From Hymenobacter lucidus (GTDB lineage: Bacteria; Bacteroidota; Bacteroidia; Cytophagales; Hymenobacteraceae), in assembly GCF_020447265.1 (NCBI RefSeq), contig NZ_JAJADR010000014.1:29634-93633 (forward strand): DNA of 64,000 bases, written 5' to 3'. The notes under the pieces were generated by a model. It was not told the origin of the DNA. It did no database searches and saw only the letters and a program-made list of their open reading frames with translations. Position 1 is the first letter of the stretch; each line of letters starts with the position of its first letter. A program made the position numbers and the translations under genes. Positions 41,107 to 47,829 of the stretch are shown one piece after another.

Positions 41107-41607
41107 TTACTTGAAGCTGTTGTATTCCTGGTCGGTCACGGCCCGGCCCCAGTCCACAATGCCTTTCTCGGTATTGACGTTGAGCGAGATGTGCGTCATG
41201 CCCTGTTTGGGCGAGGCCCCGTGCCAGTGCTCCACGCCCGGCTGGGCCTGTACCACGTCGCCATGGCGCAGGAGCCGGATGGGCTGGCCCTTTTCCTGGT
41301 AGTAACCTAGGCCGTCGGTCACCATTAATATCTGACCCGCGGCGTGCGTGTGCCAGTGCGAGCGGGCGCCGGGCGTAAACGTGACGTTGCTGCTTGCGCA
41401 GTTGAACGTATCATCGTTTTTCACCAGCGTGTGCACATACACGACCCCAGTAAACGTGGCGGTCGGGGCCCGCTCCCCCTTTGGAAAGATGGGGCCTGAT
41501 GCTACGGCCGCGTTGGCAGTGGCCGGCACTTTGGGGGCCGTTTGGGCGTGGGTAAGTAGGCTGAGGCCAACGGCTACCGAAGCCAGAACAAGCGAGATGC
41601 GTTTCAA
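41107..41607 (-). CDS. Secreted cupin-domain protein (166 aa)
   Basis: An N-terminal signal peptide (ISLVLASVAVGLSLLTHA, cut near residue 21) precedes a single cupin barrel: GARSHWHTHAAGQILMV (three His in the metal site) and GVEHWHGAS. It likely acts in the periplasm on a small carbonyl or phenolic compound; the reaction is unknown. The second cupin (47.2 kb) is a close cytoplasmic relative sharing the DxxYN/YR tail and YYQEKGQP. Co-transcription with the upstream DUF2255 gene is possible. Confidence 0.88.
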   Translation of the reverse strand: MKRISLVLASVAVGLSLLTHAQTAPKVPATANAAVASGPIFPKGERAPTATFTGVVYVHTLVKNDDTFNCASSNVTFTPGARSHWHTHAAGQILMVTDGLGYYQEKGQPIRLLRHGDVVQAQPGVEHWHGASPKQGMTHISLNVNTEKGIVDWGRAVTDQEYNSFK

Positions 41608-41646
41608 AATGCGGAAAAAAGAAGTTAGGAAATAAGTTACACCGCG

Positions 41647-42036
41647 TTAAGACTCCAGAGGCGCTAGGCGGATGGTGGCCGCCTGGGCGCGGCTACTTAT
41701 CATGGCACCCAGGTAGGGACTGCTCGCGTATTTGGCTCGGTACGCGGCATCAATCCGGTCGTTAAGCGGCCCACTGATGGGCTCGAAGACGACTTCCTTG
41801 GTTAGGCCAGCGGCATGAATCCGACCGGTTTTATGCAGCACTGCTGCTTGGTACCAACGAGAGGACTGCCCATGGTAGGCGCGCACGTAAAGGGCATCGT
41901 CTACCCGCACCGACCAAATCCAGGTCGGCGTGCCGTAGGTGACGCCATCGGCCCGTAGGGGAGAAATATGCAGGTCATCGGCGTCGACGATGACCCGCAC
42001 CTCTTCTGAGGACAACTGGTGGGTGGGCGTGTTCAT
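41647..42036 (-). CDS. DUF2255-family protein (129 aa)
   Basis: The segment DDLHISPLRADGVTYGTPTW followed by VDDALYVRAYHGQSSRWYQA fits DUF2255, a flavin-reductase-like or nitroreductase-like small fold seen near SDR genes. The function is unknown. It lies 20 bases after the SDR stop on the same strand, so it is part of that unit. Confidence 0.78.
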   Translation of the reverse strand: MNTPTHQLSSEEVRVIVDADDLHISPLRADGVTYGTPTWIWSVRVDDALYVRAYHGQSSRWYQAAVLHKTGRIHAAGLTKEVVFEPISGPLNDRIDAAYRAKYASSPYLGAMISSRAQAATIRLAPLES

Positions 42037-42056
42037 GGAGTTGTGGAGCGCTGTAT

Positions 42057-42830
42057 CTACTGAATGGTTTGGCCACCGTCTACTACTAGGGCATGGCCGA
42101 CCACGAAGGAAGACGCATCGGAGCAGAGCCAGATAACGGCGTTGGCTACTTCTTCGGGCGTGCCCATGCGTCCAATCGGCTCCTGGGCCACTACTTCCGC
42201 GCGGCCTGCATCGGTGCCGCCGGTAAAGCGGTCCATCATGGGCGTGTCAATGTAGCCGGGGCACACGGCGTTGATGCGCAGGTTTTGAGGGGCGTAATCG
42301 AGGGCTGCCGAGCGGGTTAAGCCGATAACCCCGTGCTTAGCGGCCGTGTAGGCCATGTTCTTGGGGATGCCCACTACGCCAGCACCCGACGAGGTATTCA
42401 CAATGGCGCCCCCGCCCTGCTGCAGAATGAGCGGAATTTCGTGCTTGAGGCACAGATACATGCCGCGCAGGTTGATGTCGTGAATCCGGTCCCACTCGTC
42501 CTCGTCCAGCTCGGCGGGCAGCGCGGCCTGTTGCTCCACGCCGGCATTGTTGAAGGCGTAGTCCAAGCGCCCGAAAGCATCAATGGTCTTGGCCAGGGCA
42601 GCTTGCACGTCCTCCGGGCGGGTCACGTCGCAGGTGGCGGCCACGGCCCGGCCCCCTTGCTGCTCAATCAGACGTACCGTTTCCTGGTTGTCCGTTGCAG
42701 TAATACCGACCACGGCAACCTGGGCGCCCTCGCGGGCGAAGGCCAGCGCCGTGGCGCGGCCGATGCCGGTGCCAGCCCCGGTGATGAAAGCTGCTTTGCC
42801 GGCGAAGATTCCTTGTTGTTTCGTTTCCAT
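42057..42830 (-). CDS. Short-chain dehydrogenase/reductase, glucose-1-dehydrogenase-like (257 aa)
   Basis: AAFITGAGTGIGRATALAFA (TGxxxGIG), NNAGVEQQ, NTSSGAG (Ser) and YTAAKHG (Tyr, Lys) show a complete classical SDR, ending with the GHALVVDGGQT segment. Substrate unknown. I chose ATG 42830 (METKQQGI); an open frame continues upstream but is not coding-like. Confidence 0.92.
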   Translation of the reverse strand: METKQQGIFAGKAAFITGAGTGIGRATALAFAREGAQVAVVGITATDNQETVRLIEQQGGRAVAATCDVTRPEDVQAALAKTIDAFGRLDYAFNNAGVEQQAALPAELDEDEWDRIHDINLRGMYLCLKHEIPLILQQGGGAIVNTSSGAGVVGIPKNMAYTAAKHGVIGLTRSAALDYAPQNLRINAVCPGYIDTPMMDRFTGGTDAGRAEVVAQEPIGRMGTPEEVANAVIWLCSDASSFVVGHALVVDGGQTIQ

Positions 42831-43149
42831 AAGAAAGTGAGGTTGTGATAGAAAAATGCGCGGTCTTGGGTTGCCTTGCAAGGCTACACCCGACGCCGCT
42901 TTAGTGGCCGGCTTGTACCGAGCCGTAGTGACGATACAGCGTCGTGCCGACCAGCGCGCCCACGGCATAAGCCGCATTAAGCGCGGTCCCGCCCCATGAC
43001 ATGACTTTGCCCGCGAGCTGGGCCCCTAGCCGGGCCAGGCTGCGAGACGAAACGCAACGACAGCCCATAACACAGCCCGGAACTCACGGCTACCAGCACC
43101 CCGGGCGAAGAGGGTGGCGAGCCGCTGGTGCGCACGGGAAGCTGCTCAC
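42831..43149. other. Gene-free stretch with possible gene remnants
   Basis: Several frames are short and broken by stops. One minus-strand frame ending at 42901 includes GTALNAAYAVGALVGTTLYR, which has the feel of a permease helix, so a decayed transporter gene is possible. I find nothing that can be called. Confidence 0.25.
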
Positions 43150-44001
43150 TTAGATGTCGAACTTGGCCTCTCCCAGCCACTTCACAGTGGCCGGGTCGCG
43201 ATGGTCTAGAAAGAGGCTTTGCTTGGTGTCGAGCGTGGCAATGGCCTGCATATCCTCGGCGCTGAGCTCGAAGTCGAACACGTTGAAGTTCTCGGCAATG
43301 CGCTCCGGCCGCACCGACTTCGGAATGGCCACGACCCCGCGTTGCGTAAGCCAACGTAGGATGACCTGGGCCACACTTTTCTCGTACTTGCGCCCGATGC
43401 CTCGCAGCAGTTCGTTGGTAAAGATGTCGTTCTTGCCTTCTGCAAAGGGCCCCCAGGATTCTATTTGGACTTTGTTTTCCGCCAGGAACTGCTGCGTTTC
43501 TACCTGCTGCTGGAAAGGGTGGGTTTCAATCTGGTTGACGGCCGGCACTACCTGGTGGTGCACCATCAGGTCCATGAGGCGGTCGGGCTGGAAGTTACTG
43601 ACCCCGATGGACTTGATGCGGCCCTCCTGATACAATTCTTCCATGGCTCGCCACGCCCCGTATACGTCGCCAAAGGGCTGGTGAATCAGATACAAGTCCA
43701 GGTAGTCGAGTTCGAGCTTGCGCAGCGACTTCTCGAAGGCTCGCTTAGTGCTGTCGTACCCAGCATCCTGAATCCAAAGCTTGGTGGTGATAAAGAGCTC
43801 CTCGCGCGGCACGCCGCTTGTTTTAATAGCTTGTCCCACCGCTTCCTCGTTGCCGTAGGCCGCCGCGGTATCAATCAGCCGGTAGCCAACCCGCAGCGCT
43901 TCGGCTACGCTTTGCTCACATTCCACCGCATCCGGCACCTGGAATACGCCAAATCCTAAGAGGGGCATTTCCACCCCATTGTTCAAAACAGTCGTCTGCA
44001 T
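43150..44001 (-). CDS. Aldo/keto reductase (283 aa)
   Basis: GFGVFQVPDAVECEQSVAEA, DTAAAYGNEEAVGQAIK with catalytic Asp and Tyr, and HQPFGDVYGAWRAMEEL mark an AKR barrel of the DkgA-like group that reduces 2,5-diketo-D-gluconate and other carbonyls such as methylglyoxal with NADPH. The C-terminal part keeps VAIPKSVRPERIAENFNVF for NADPH binding. It is cytoplasmic and separated from the CMD-like gene by 33 bases, so probably co-transcribed with it. Confidence 0.92.
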   Translation of the reverse strand: MQTTVLNNGVEMPLLGFGVFQVPDAVECEQSVAEALRVGYRLIDTAAAYGNEEAVGQAIKTSGVPREELFITTKLWIQDAGYDSTKRAFEKSLRKLELDYLDLYLIHQPFGDVYGAWRAMEELYQEGRIKSIGVSNFQPDRLMDLMVHHQVVPAVNQIETHPFQQQVETQQFLAENKVQIESWGPFAEGKNDIFTNELLRGIGRKYEKSVAQVILRWLTQRGVVAIPKSVRPERIAENFNVFDFELSAEDMQAIATLDTKQSLFLDHRDPATVKWLGEAKFDI

Positions 44002-44034
44002 AACTCGTGTTGATTTGTAGTGAGAAAGTGAAAT

Positions 44035-44754
44035 TTACTTGGCCGATGCTGCCACGACTCTGGTCAGCACGGCGTGGGCGGCCTCGACCTGTTGCTTGCT
44101 CACCGCCGCCTCGCAAAGCCCGATGAGCTGCCGCAACTGCGCCTCCGTCAGGCCAACATGCAGCCCTGCCCCGAGATGGAACTGCAGCATCGGCTCCACG
44201 CTACCCAAGCTCACCAGAGCCGCAATGGTGGCCAGCTCCCGCTCCTGAAACGTGAGCACGTCGCGCTCAAAGAGGTCGGCAAACAGGTGCTCTTTCAGAA
44301 ATACGTCGCTTTCCGGGCTGAAGGCGTTGGCCCCGGTTTTGGGGCCGATTTCGGGCTTGCCGGTGAGTTTTTCCAGGTTTTGCTTGCCCCGCTCGTACTT
44401 CGGCGCGGTGCTGGTAATGGGCGAGGCGGCCTTGCCCATCACGTCCTCAATGCCCTGGGCCTTGCGCTCTTCCAGCAGCTGCATCAGGGTGTTGATGCCG
44501 CTCAGGCTGCGCGGAAAGCCGCAGTAGGCGTAGAGATGCACCAGCACTTCTTTCTCCTCATTTACGGTCATCCCGGCCTTCAGGCCCTGGGTTAGCGCCT
44601 CGTGCAGGCGGGCCTGGTTGCCCGTGGCGGTGTAGGCCGCAATAGTGACCAGGGCTTGTTGTCGGGCAAGCATTGCAGTTGGTTGGGCAGTAGTGTTCAT
44701 GATGGAAAGCAGTAGCAGGGCGAAAGCCGCGGCGAGATGAAGAGTGCGTTTCAT
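44035..44754 (-). CDS. Secreted carboxymuconolactone-decarboxylase-family protein (239 aa)
   Basis: A signal peptide (LHLAAAFALLLLSIMNTTA) is followed by two CMD-type alpha-helical repeats: EEKEVLVHLYAYCGFPRSLS and FQERELATIAALVSLGSVEP with HLGAGLHVGLTEAQLRQLIG. Lone CMD proteins are often alkylhydroperoxidase-like or take part in redox defence; here the second CxxC is not seen. I chose ATG 44754 (MKRTLHL). A regulon operator lies 188-225 bases upstream, and the aldo/keto reductase follows. Confidence 0.87.
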   Translation of the reverse strand: MKRTLHLAAAFALLLLSIMNTTAQPTAMLARQQALVTIAAYTATGNQARLHEALTQGLKAGMTVNEEKEVLVHLYAYCGFPRSLSGINTLMQLLEERKAQGIEDVMGKAASPITSTAPKYERGKQNLEKLTGKPEIGPKTGANAFSPESDVFLKEHLFADLFERDVLTFQERELATIAALVSLGSVEPMLQFHLGAGLHVGLTEAQLRQLIGLCEAAVSKQQVEAAHAVLTRVVAASAK

Positions 44755-44941
44755 AAACCAGAAGGAAATCAAGGCCAAGCGGGCAACTCGGTTGCTAGCA
44801 CCCAGCGTCCGGGAACGCGTGCTAGCAGTTGCGTGCGCCCGGCTCAGCAGTTACCTCGCCTTAAGCAGACCCGGTGCGATTCACCAGCTTCTGTTCGGCC
44901 TTTAGGACTACACAAAGTTCCGTCAGCATCCTGCCAGGGTA

Positions 44942-44979
44942 GTAATGACAATCAAAGCAGTTAGTACACATTTCAAAGG
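44942..44979 (-). promoter_or_regulatory. Operator-like site (regulon copy 4) before the CMD-like gene
   Basis: Minus strand CCTTTGAAATGTGTACTAAC, then GCTTTGATTGTCATTAC: two CTTTGA half-sites 21 bp apart. This is nearly identical (34 of 38) to the site at 29621-29658 and lies in the same orientation to its gene. Confidence 0.65.
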
Positions 44980-45096
44980 ATGCTATGTGAATGGAATGCC
45001 TCAAGGCTCATCCCCCGCGCAAAGCATTAAGCATAAAGCCGCTGGGGAGCGCCGCCCTCGGCTTCCTGTTCGTCACGTTCAAGTGCATTGCTAAGT

Positions 45097-46254
45097 CTAC
45101 CGACCAAAGGAGCGGCTGAAGTTTTGGCCCCCTCGCACCTGCTGTTGTGCCGCCGGCAGCCGGCGGGACTCGTAGTCGAGCAGCGCCTGGACGATATCCG
45201 AACCTTGCCGGCGCTCTTCTACGCACTCGGCCAGGGTGGCCGCATCCTGCAAGGCGGCATTGAATCCAGCGGCCGTAATGGGAGTCGTCACGTGGCCCGC
45301 ATCCCCGACGAGGGCAATCCGGCCGTTGACCAAGCGGTCGGGCACGTACTCGCTGATGGGGATGCCGGTAAGATTGCGGGTTTGGATGCTGTATTGGGTG
45401 GCGGCCAGCCAGGGTTGGGGCCAGCGCTGGGCCGCCTGCCGGGTAAGTTCCTGTAAGGTCTGCTCGGGAATGTCCGCGCCGATAAGTGAATGGCGCACCA
45501 CGTTGCCAGTGACACAACCCAGTTTCCGCAGCAAGTCGTTGCGGGTGTTGTCGTACCAGGCCCAGCCCAGCCGGCGCTGGCCAACGGCGTGCGAGCCCGT
45601 GCTGCCGGCCGTGACGGCGCCGAGCAGGAAATCGCCAATGCCGTCGGGCATGGAAACGGCCGGGGCACGCTGCCCGTAGCGATGCTGGGCGGGGATATCC
45701 CGCTCCTCGACGATGGCGACCCAAATCAAGTAGCCCGCAAACGTGGCGTCCGGCTTGTGAGGAGCAACCAGCCGGCGTACCGTGCTGCGGTGGCCATCTG
45801 CGCCAACGACTAAGTCGGCGGGGAGGGACTCCCCCTGCTCGGTCACCACCCAGGCCACCTCGTCATTCTGCTGAACGGACTGCACGCGCGTATTGTAGCG
45901 GACTTCCAGGTTTGGGGTGGCGCTGGCTTCGACGCTCAGGCGGTCGTGCACAGAGGACCACGCCTCGGCCGACCGCACGCCGCCGGAAGCCAGTACGCGC
46001 AGGGCAATGGCCGTGACGGTGCGGTCGAGCTCGCCGCTGTCTACCTGCAGCACGGCGCCACTGCGGGGACTGGGACCCGCCCGCTCCAGCAAGGTTACCC
46101 GCACTCCCGCCCGCGCCAGGGCCAAGCTGGTCATCAGACCGGCGAGCGAAGCGCCGACGACGATGGCGGAGCCTTGCGGAGATGGCTTCAGTAAGTCAAC
46201 CGGCGGGTTGAGCAACTGCTCCCGGGCGATATCGAGTGGTGGGCTCGTTTCCAT
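45097..46254 (-). CDS. FAD-dependent monooxygenase (385 aa)
   Basis: The FAD-binding start AIVVGASLAGLMTSLALARA (GxSxxG) and the second FAD motif ALVGDAGHVTTPITAAGFNA match para-hydroxybenzoate-hydroxylase-type flavin monooxygenases; VVGADGHRSTVRR is the DG motif. The substrate is probably aromatic or a similar small molecule. I chose ATG 46254 (METSPPLDI); ATG 46281 and 46305 are alternatives. It stands between the CMD-like gene and a decayed AraC gene. Confidence 0.88.
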   Translation of the reverse strand: METSPPLDIAREQLLNPPVDLLKPSPQGSAIVVGASLAGLMTSLALARAGVRVTLLERAGPSPRSGAVLQVDSGELDRTVTAIALRVLASGGVRSAEAWSSVHDRLSVEASATPNLEVRYNTRVQSVQQNDEVAWVVTEQGESLPADLVVGADGHRSTVRRLVAPHKPDATFAGYLIWVAIVEERDIPAQHRYGQRAPAVSMPDGIGDFLLGAVTAGSTGSHAVGQRRLGWAWYDNTRNDLLRKLGCVTGNVVRHSLIGADIPEQTLQELTRQAAQRWPQPWLAATQYSIQTRNLTGIPISEYVPDRLVNGRIALVGDAGHVTTPITAAGFNAALQDAATLAECVEERRQGSDIVQALLDYESRRLPAAQQQVRGGQNFSRSFGR

Positions 46255-46548
46255 AGATGTAGGTTTTGTGCATTCTGCCATTCCCAAGTTTGAGTTGATT
46301 TTCAATCGGGGCAGTTCGTCTGCAGGGCGACTGGTTGCCGGCGTGACGGTTTGCCAGCCAGCATTAGGCTTGCGGGAGGCAGGTCACAGGAGTCAGCCCG
46401 TAAAGACAGGCCGCAGGTTTACCAGCTGACTGACCCTGCGGGCAATCAGGGGTTATTAAAAAAGGCTCTGGTTCGATTAGGTGCCGTAGGCTGCGCCAAC
46501 GTGTTCACCTTCCGTGAATGGCCGGCGCTGCTTAGGCCAGCTCTCGGA
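46255..46548. other. Stretch without a supported gene
   Basis: No credible frame or known motif was found here. It separates the monooxygenase from the truncated AraC-like gene and probably contains the lost 3' part of the latter or its replacement sequence. Confidence 0.3.
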
Positions 46549-47160
46549 TTAAAGCTTGCGGCGCGGTCGGCACCGCCAGCTTGTACTAAGACCACTCGTC
46601 ATACCCTGCCGCCGGAAGTAATACCGGAAGTAGCGGTTAGGGACCGGCTGCTGCAGGCGCACGGCCTCGTGCAACACGAGCTGCAGGTAGCTGCGGACCA
46701 ACTCCTGCTTAAAGGCATACGTGGTCTGCTGCTCGAGGAGCATTCTTTCAAACAGGAGAGTGAGGTACGCCGCCTGTTCCTCGGGCAGGGGGAAAGAATA
46801 CGTCCCTTTGTAGTCAAGCAGCGCCCGCGGCACCTCCTGCGGGTGCTGCGCATCCTCGCACTCGCTGACGAAGGCTTCGGTGAACAGGCAGCAGTAGCCG
46901 GTTTGGCGAGCGGCGGCTGTTTCCAGGGTACCTATTCCCTGGGGAGCCCCAAACCACAAACGCGTGCTGGTCTGGACCATTTTCTGGTCGGCGCAGTCTA
47001 GGTGGCGCGGGCCGGTAAGCAGGTAAATCGTGTACAGGTCGCGTCGGCCACTGGGCTGAACCGGCCCGGTGGCGGTATCAATGGCGTAAACCTTGAACCC
47101 TCTCATATAGGTAAGCGGCTCGGTGAAGTGTTCGTAGTGGATGAGCAGCTCGCGGAGCAA
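46549..47160 (-). pseudogene. Truncated AraC-like regulator lacking its DNA-binding domain
   Basis: The 203 residues resemble the sensing domain of AraC regulators related to the one at 39.6 kb (LLIHYEHFTEPLTYMRGFKV, IYLLTGPRHLDCAD, ALLDYKGTYSFPLPEEQAAY, FKQELVRSYLQLVLHEA). The match stops near RYFRYYFRRQG, after which the frame is unrelated basic sequence and ends. No AraC helix-turn-helix follows in any frame. It is thus probably a decayed gene, although a free sensing domain acting as a modulator cannot be excluded. Confidence 0.6.
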
Positions 47161-47210
47161 CTCTCAACTCTCCGGGCACTTCGAATGCAGTATGTCTGAA
47201 GTATAGCCAC

Positions 47211-47621
47211 TTACCCTTGGGCCGCCCGGTATTCTTCGTCCGTGACGGGCTGCAGCCAGTCAGCCACGCCCTGGCTGGCACTGGGATTGATGGCCAGATG
47301 AGTGAAGATGCTTTCGGCCGTGGCCCCGTGCCAATGCACCACGCCGGGCGCGATGCTCACGGCGTCGCCGGCGCGCAGTAGTTGGGCGGGCTGACCCTTT
47401 TCCTGGTAGTAGCCCCAACCCGCGGTGACAACCAGAATCTGCCCGGCCGGGTGCGAGTGCCAGTTGTTGCGGGCGCCCGGCTCAAAGGTTACGTCGCCGA
47501 CGGTGCAGTCGGTCAGGTTCTCGCCGGCCAGCATGGTGACCCAGGCCGTACCGGTAAAGTATTCGGCCGGGCCGCGCTTCGTGCCGGCGGGCGTGCTGTG
47601 GTGGTTGGTGGGCTTGCTCAT
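47211..47621 (-). CDS. Cytoplasmic cupin-domain protein (136 aa)
   Basis: The cupin barrel has GARNNWHSHPAGQILVV with three His-type ligands and GVVHWHGAT, like the secreted cupin at 41.1 kb but without a signal peptide. The two share YYQEKGQP and a VTDEEYR tail. Role unknown, likely a carbonyl or thiol-related step in the same regulon. A regulon half-site lies 73-94 bases upstream. Confidence 0.87.
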   Translation of the reverse strand: MSKPTNHHSTPAGTKRGPAEYFTGTAWVTMLAGENLTDCTVGDVTFEPGARNNWHSHPAGQILVVTAGWGYYQEKGQPAQLLRAGDAVSIAPGVVHWHGATAESIFTHLAINPSASQGVADWLQPVTDEEYRAAQG

Positions 47622-47690
47622 AATCGTCAGTTAGCTCAGACTCCACTGCGATGCGCGGGAGCTGGCTGTACAAAGGTCTGACAAGCAAGC

Positions 47691-47717
47691 CCCTGTATAA
47701 GTAAGGTTTTCAAAGGA
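47691..47717 (-). promoter_or_regulatory. Operator-like half-site (regulon copy 5) before the cupin gene
   Basis: Minus strand CCTTTGAAAACCTTACTTAT matches the first half of the paoA operator (CTTTGAAAAGTGTACTTAT). No second copy lies at 21 bp, so it is a weaker single site. It lies about 80 bases upstream of the cupin start. Confidence 0.5.
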
Positions 47718-47829
47718 GTTCTTACGAATATCAAACAAGCAGGCAAACTGCTTCCCTGACTGCTGGTTCAAACGAACGCCGCCCGGAAGCCCCTTGCCTG
47801 CCCACCGCTGCGGGAGCTGGCGAAAGTGA

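Noticed and set aside
42901..43140. Remnant of an MFS transporter gene
   Set aside because: One permease-like helix in a frame with stops is not enough to call a pseudogene; left as a gene-free stretch.
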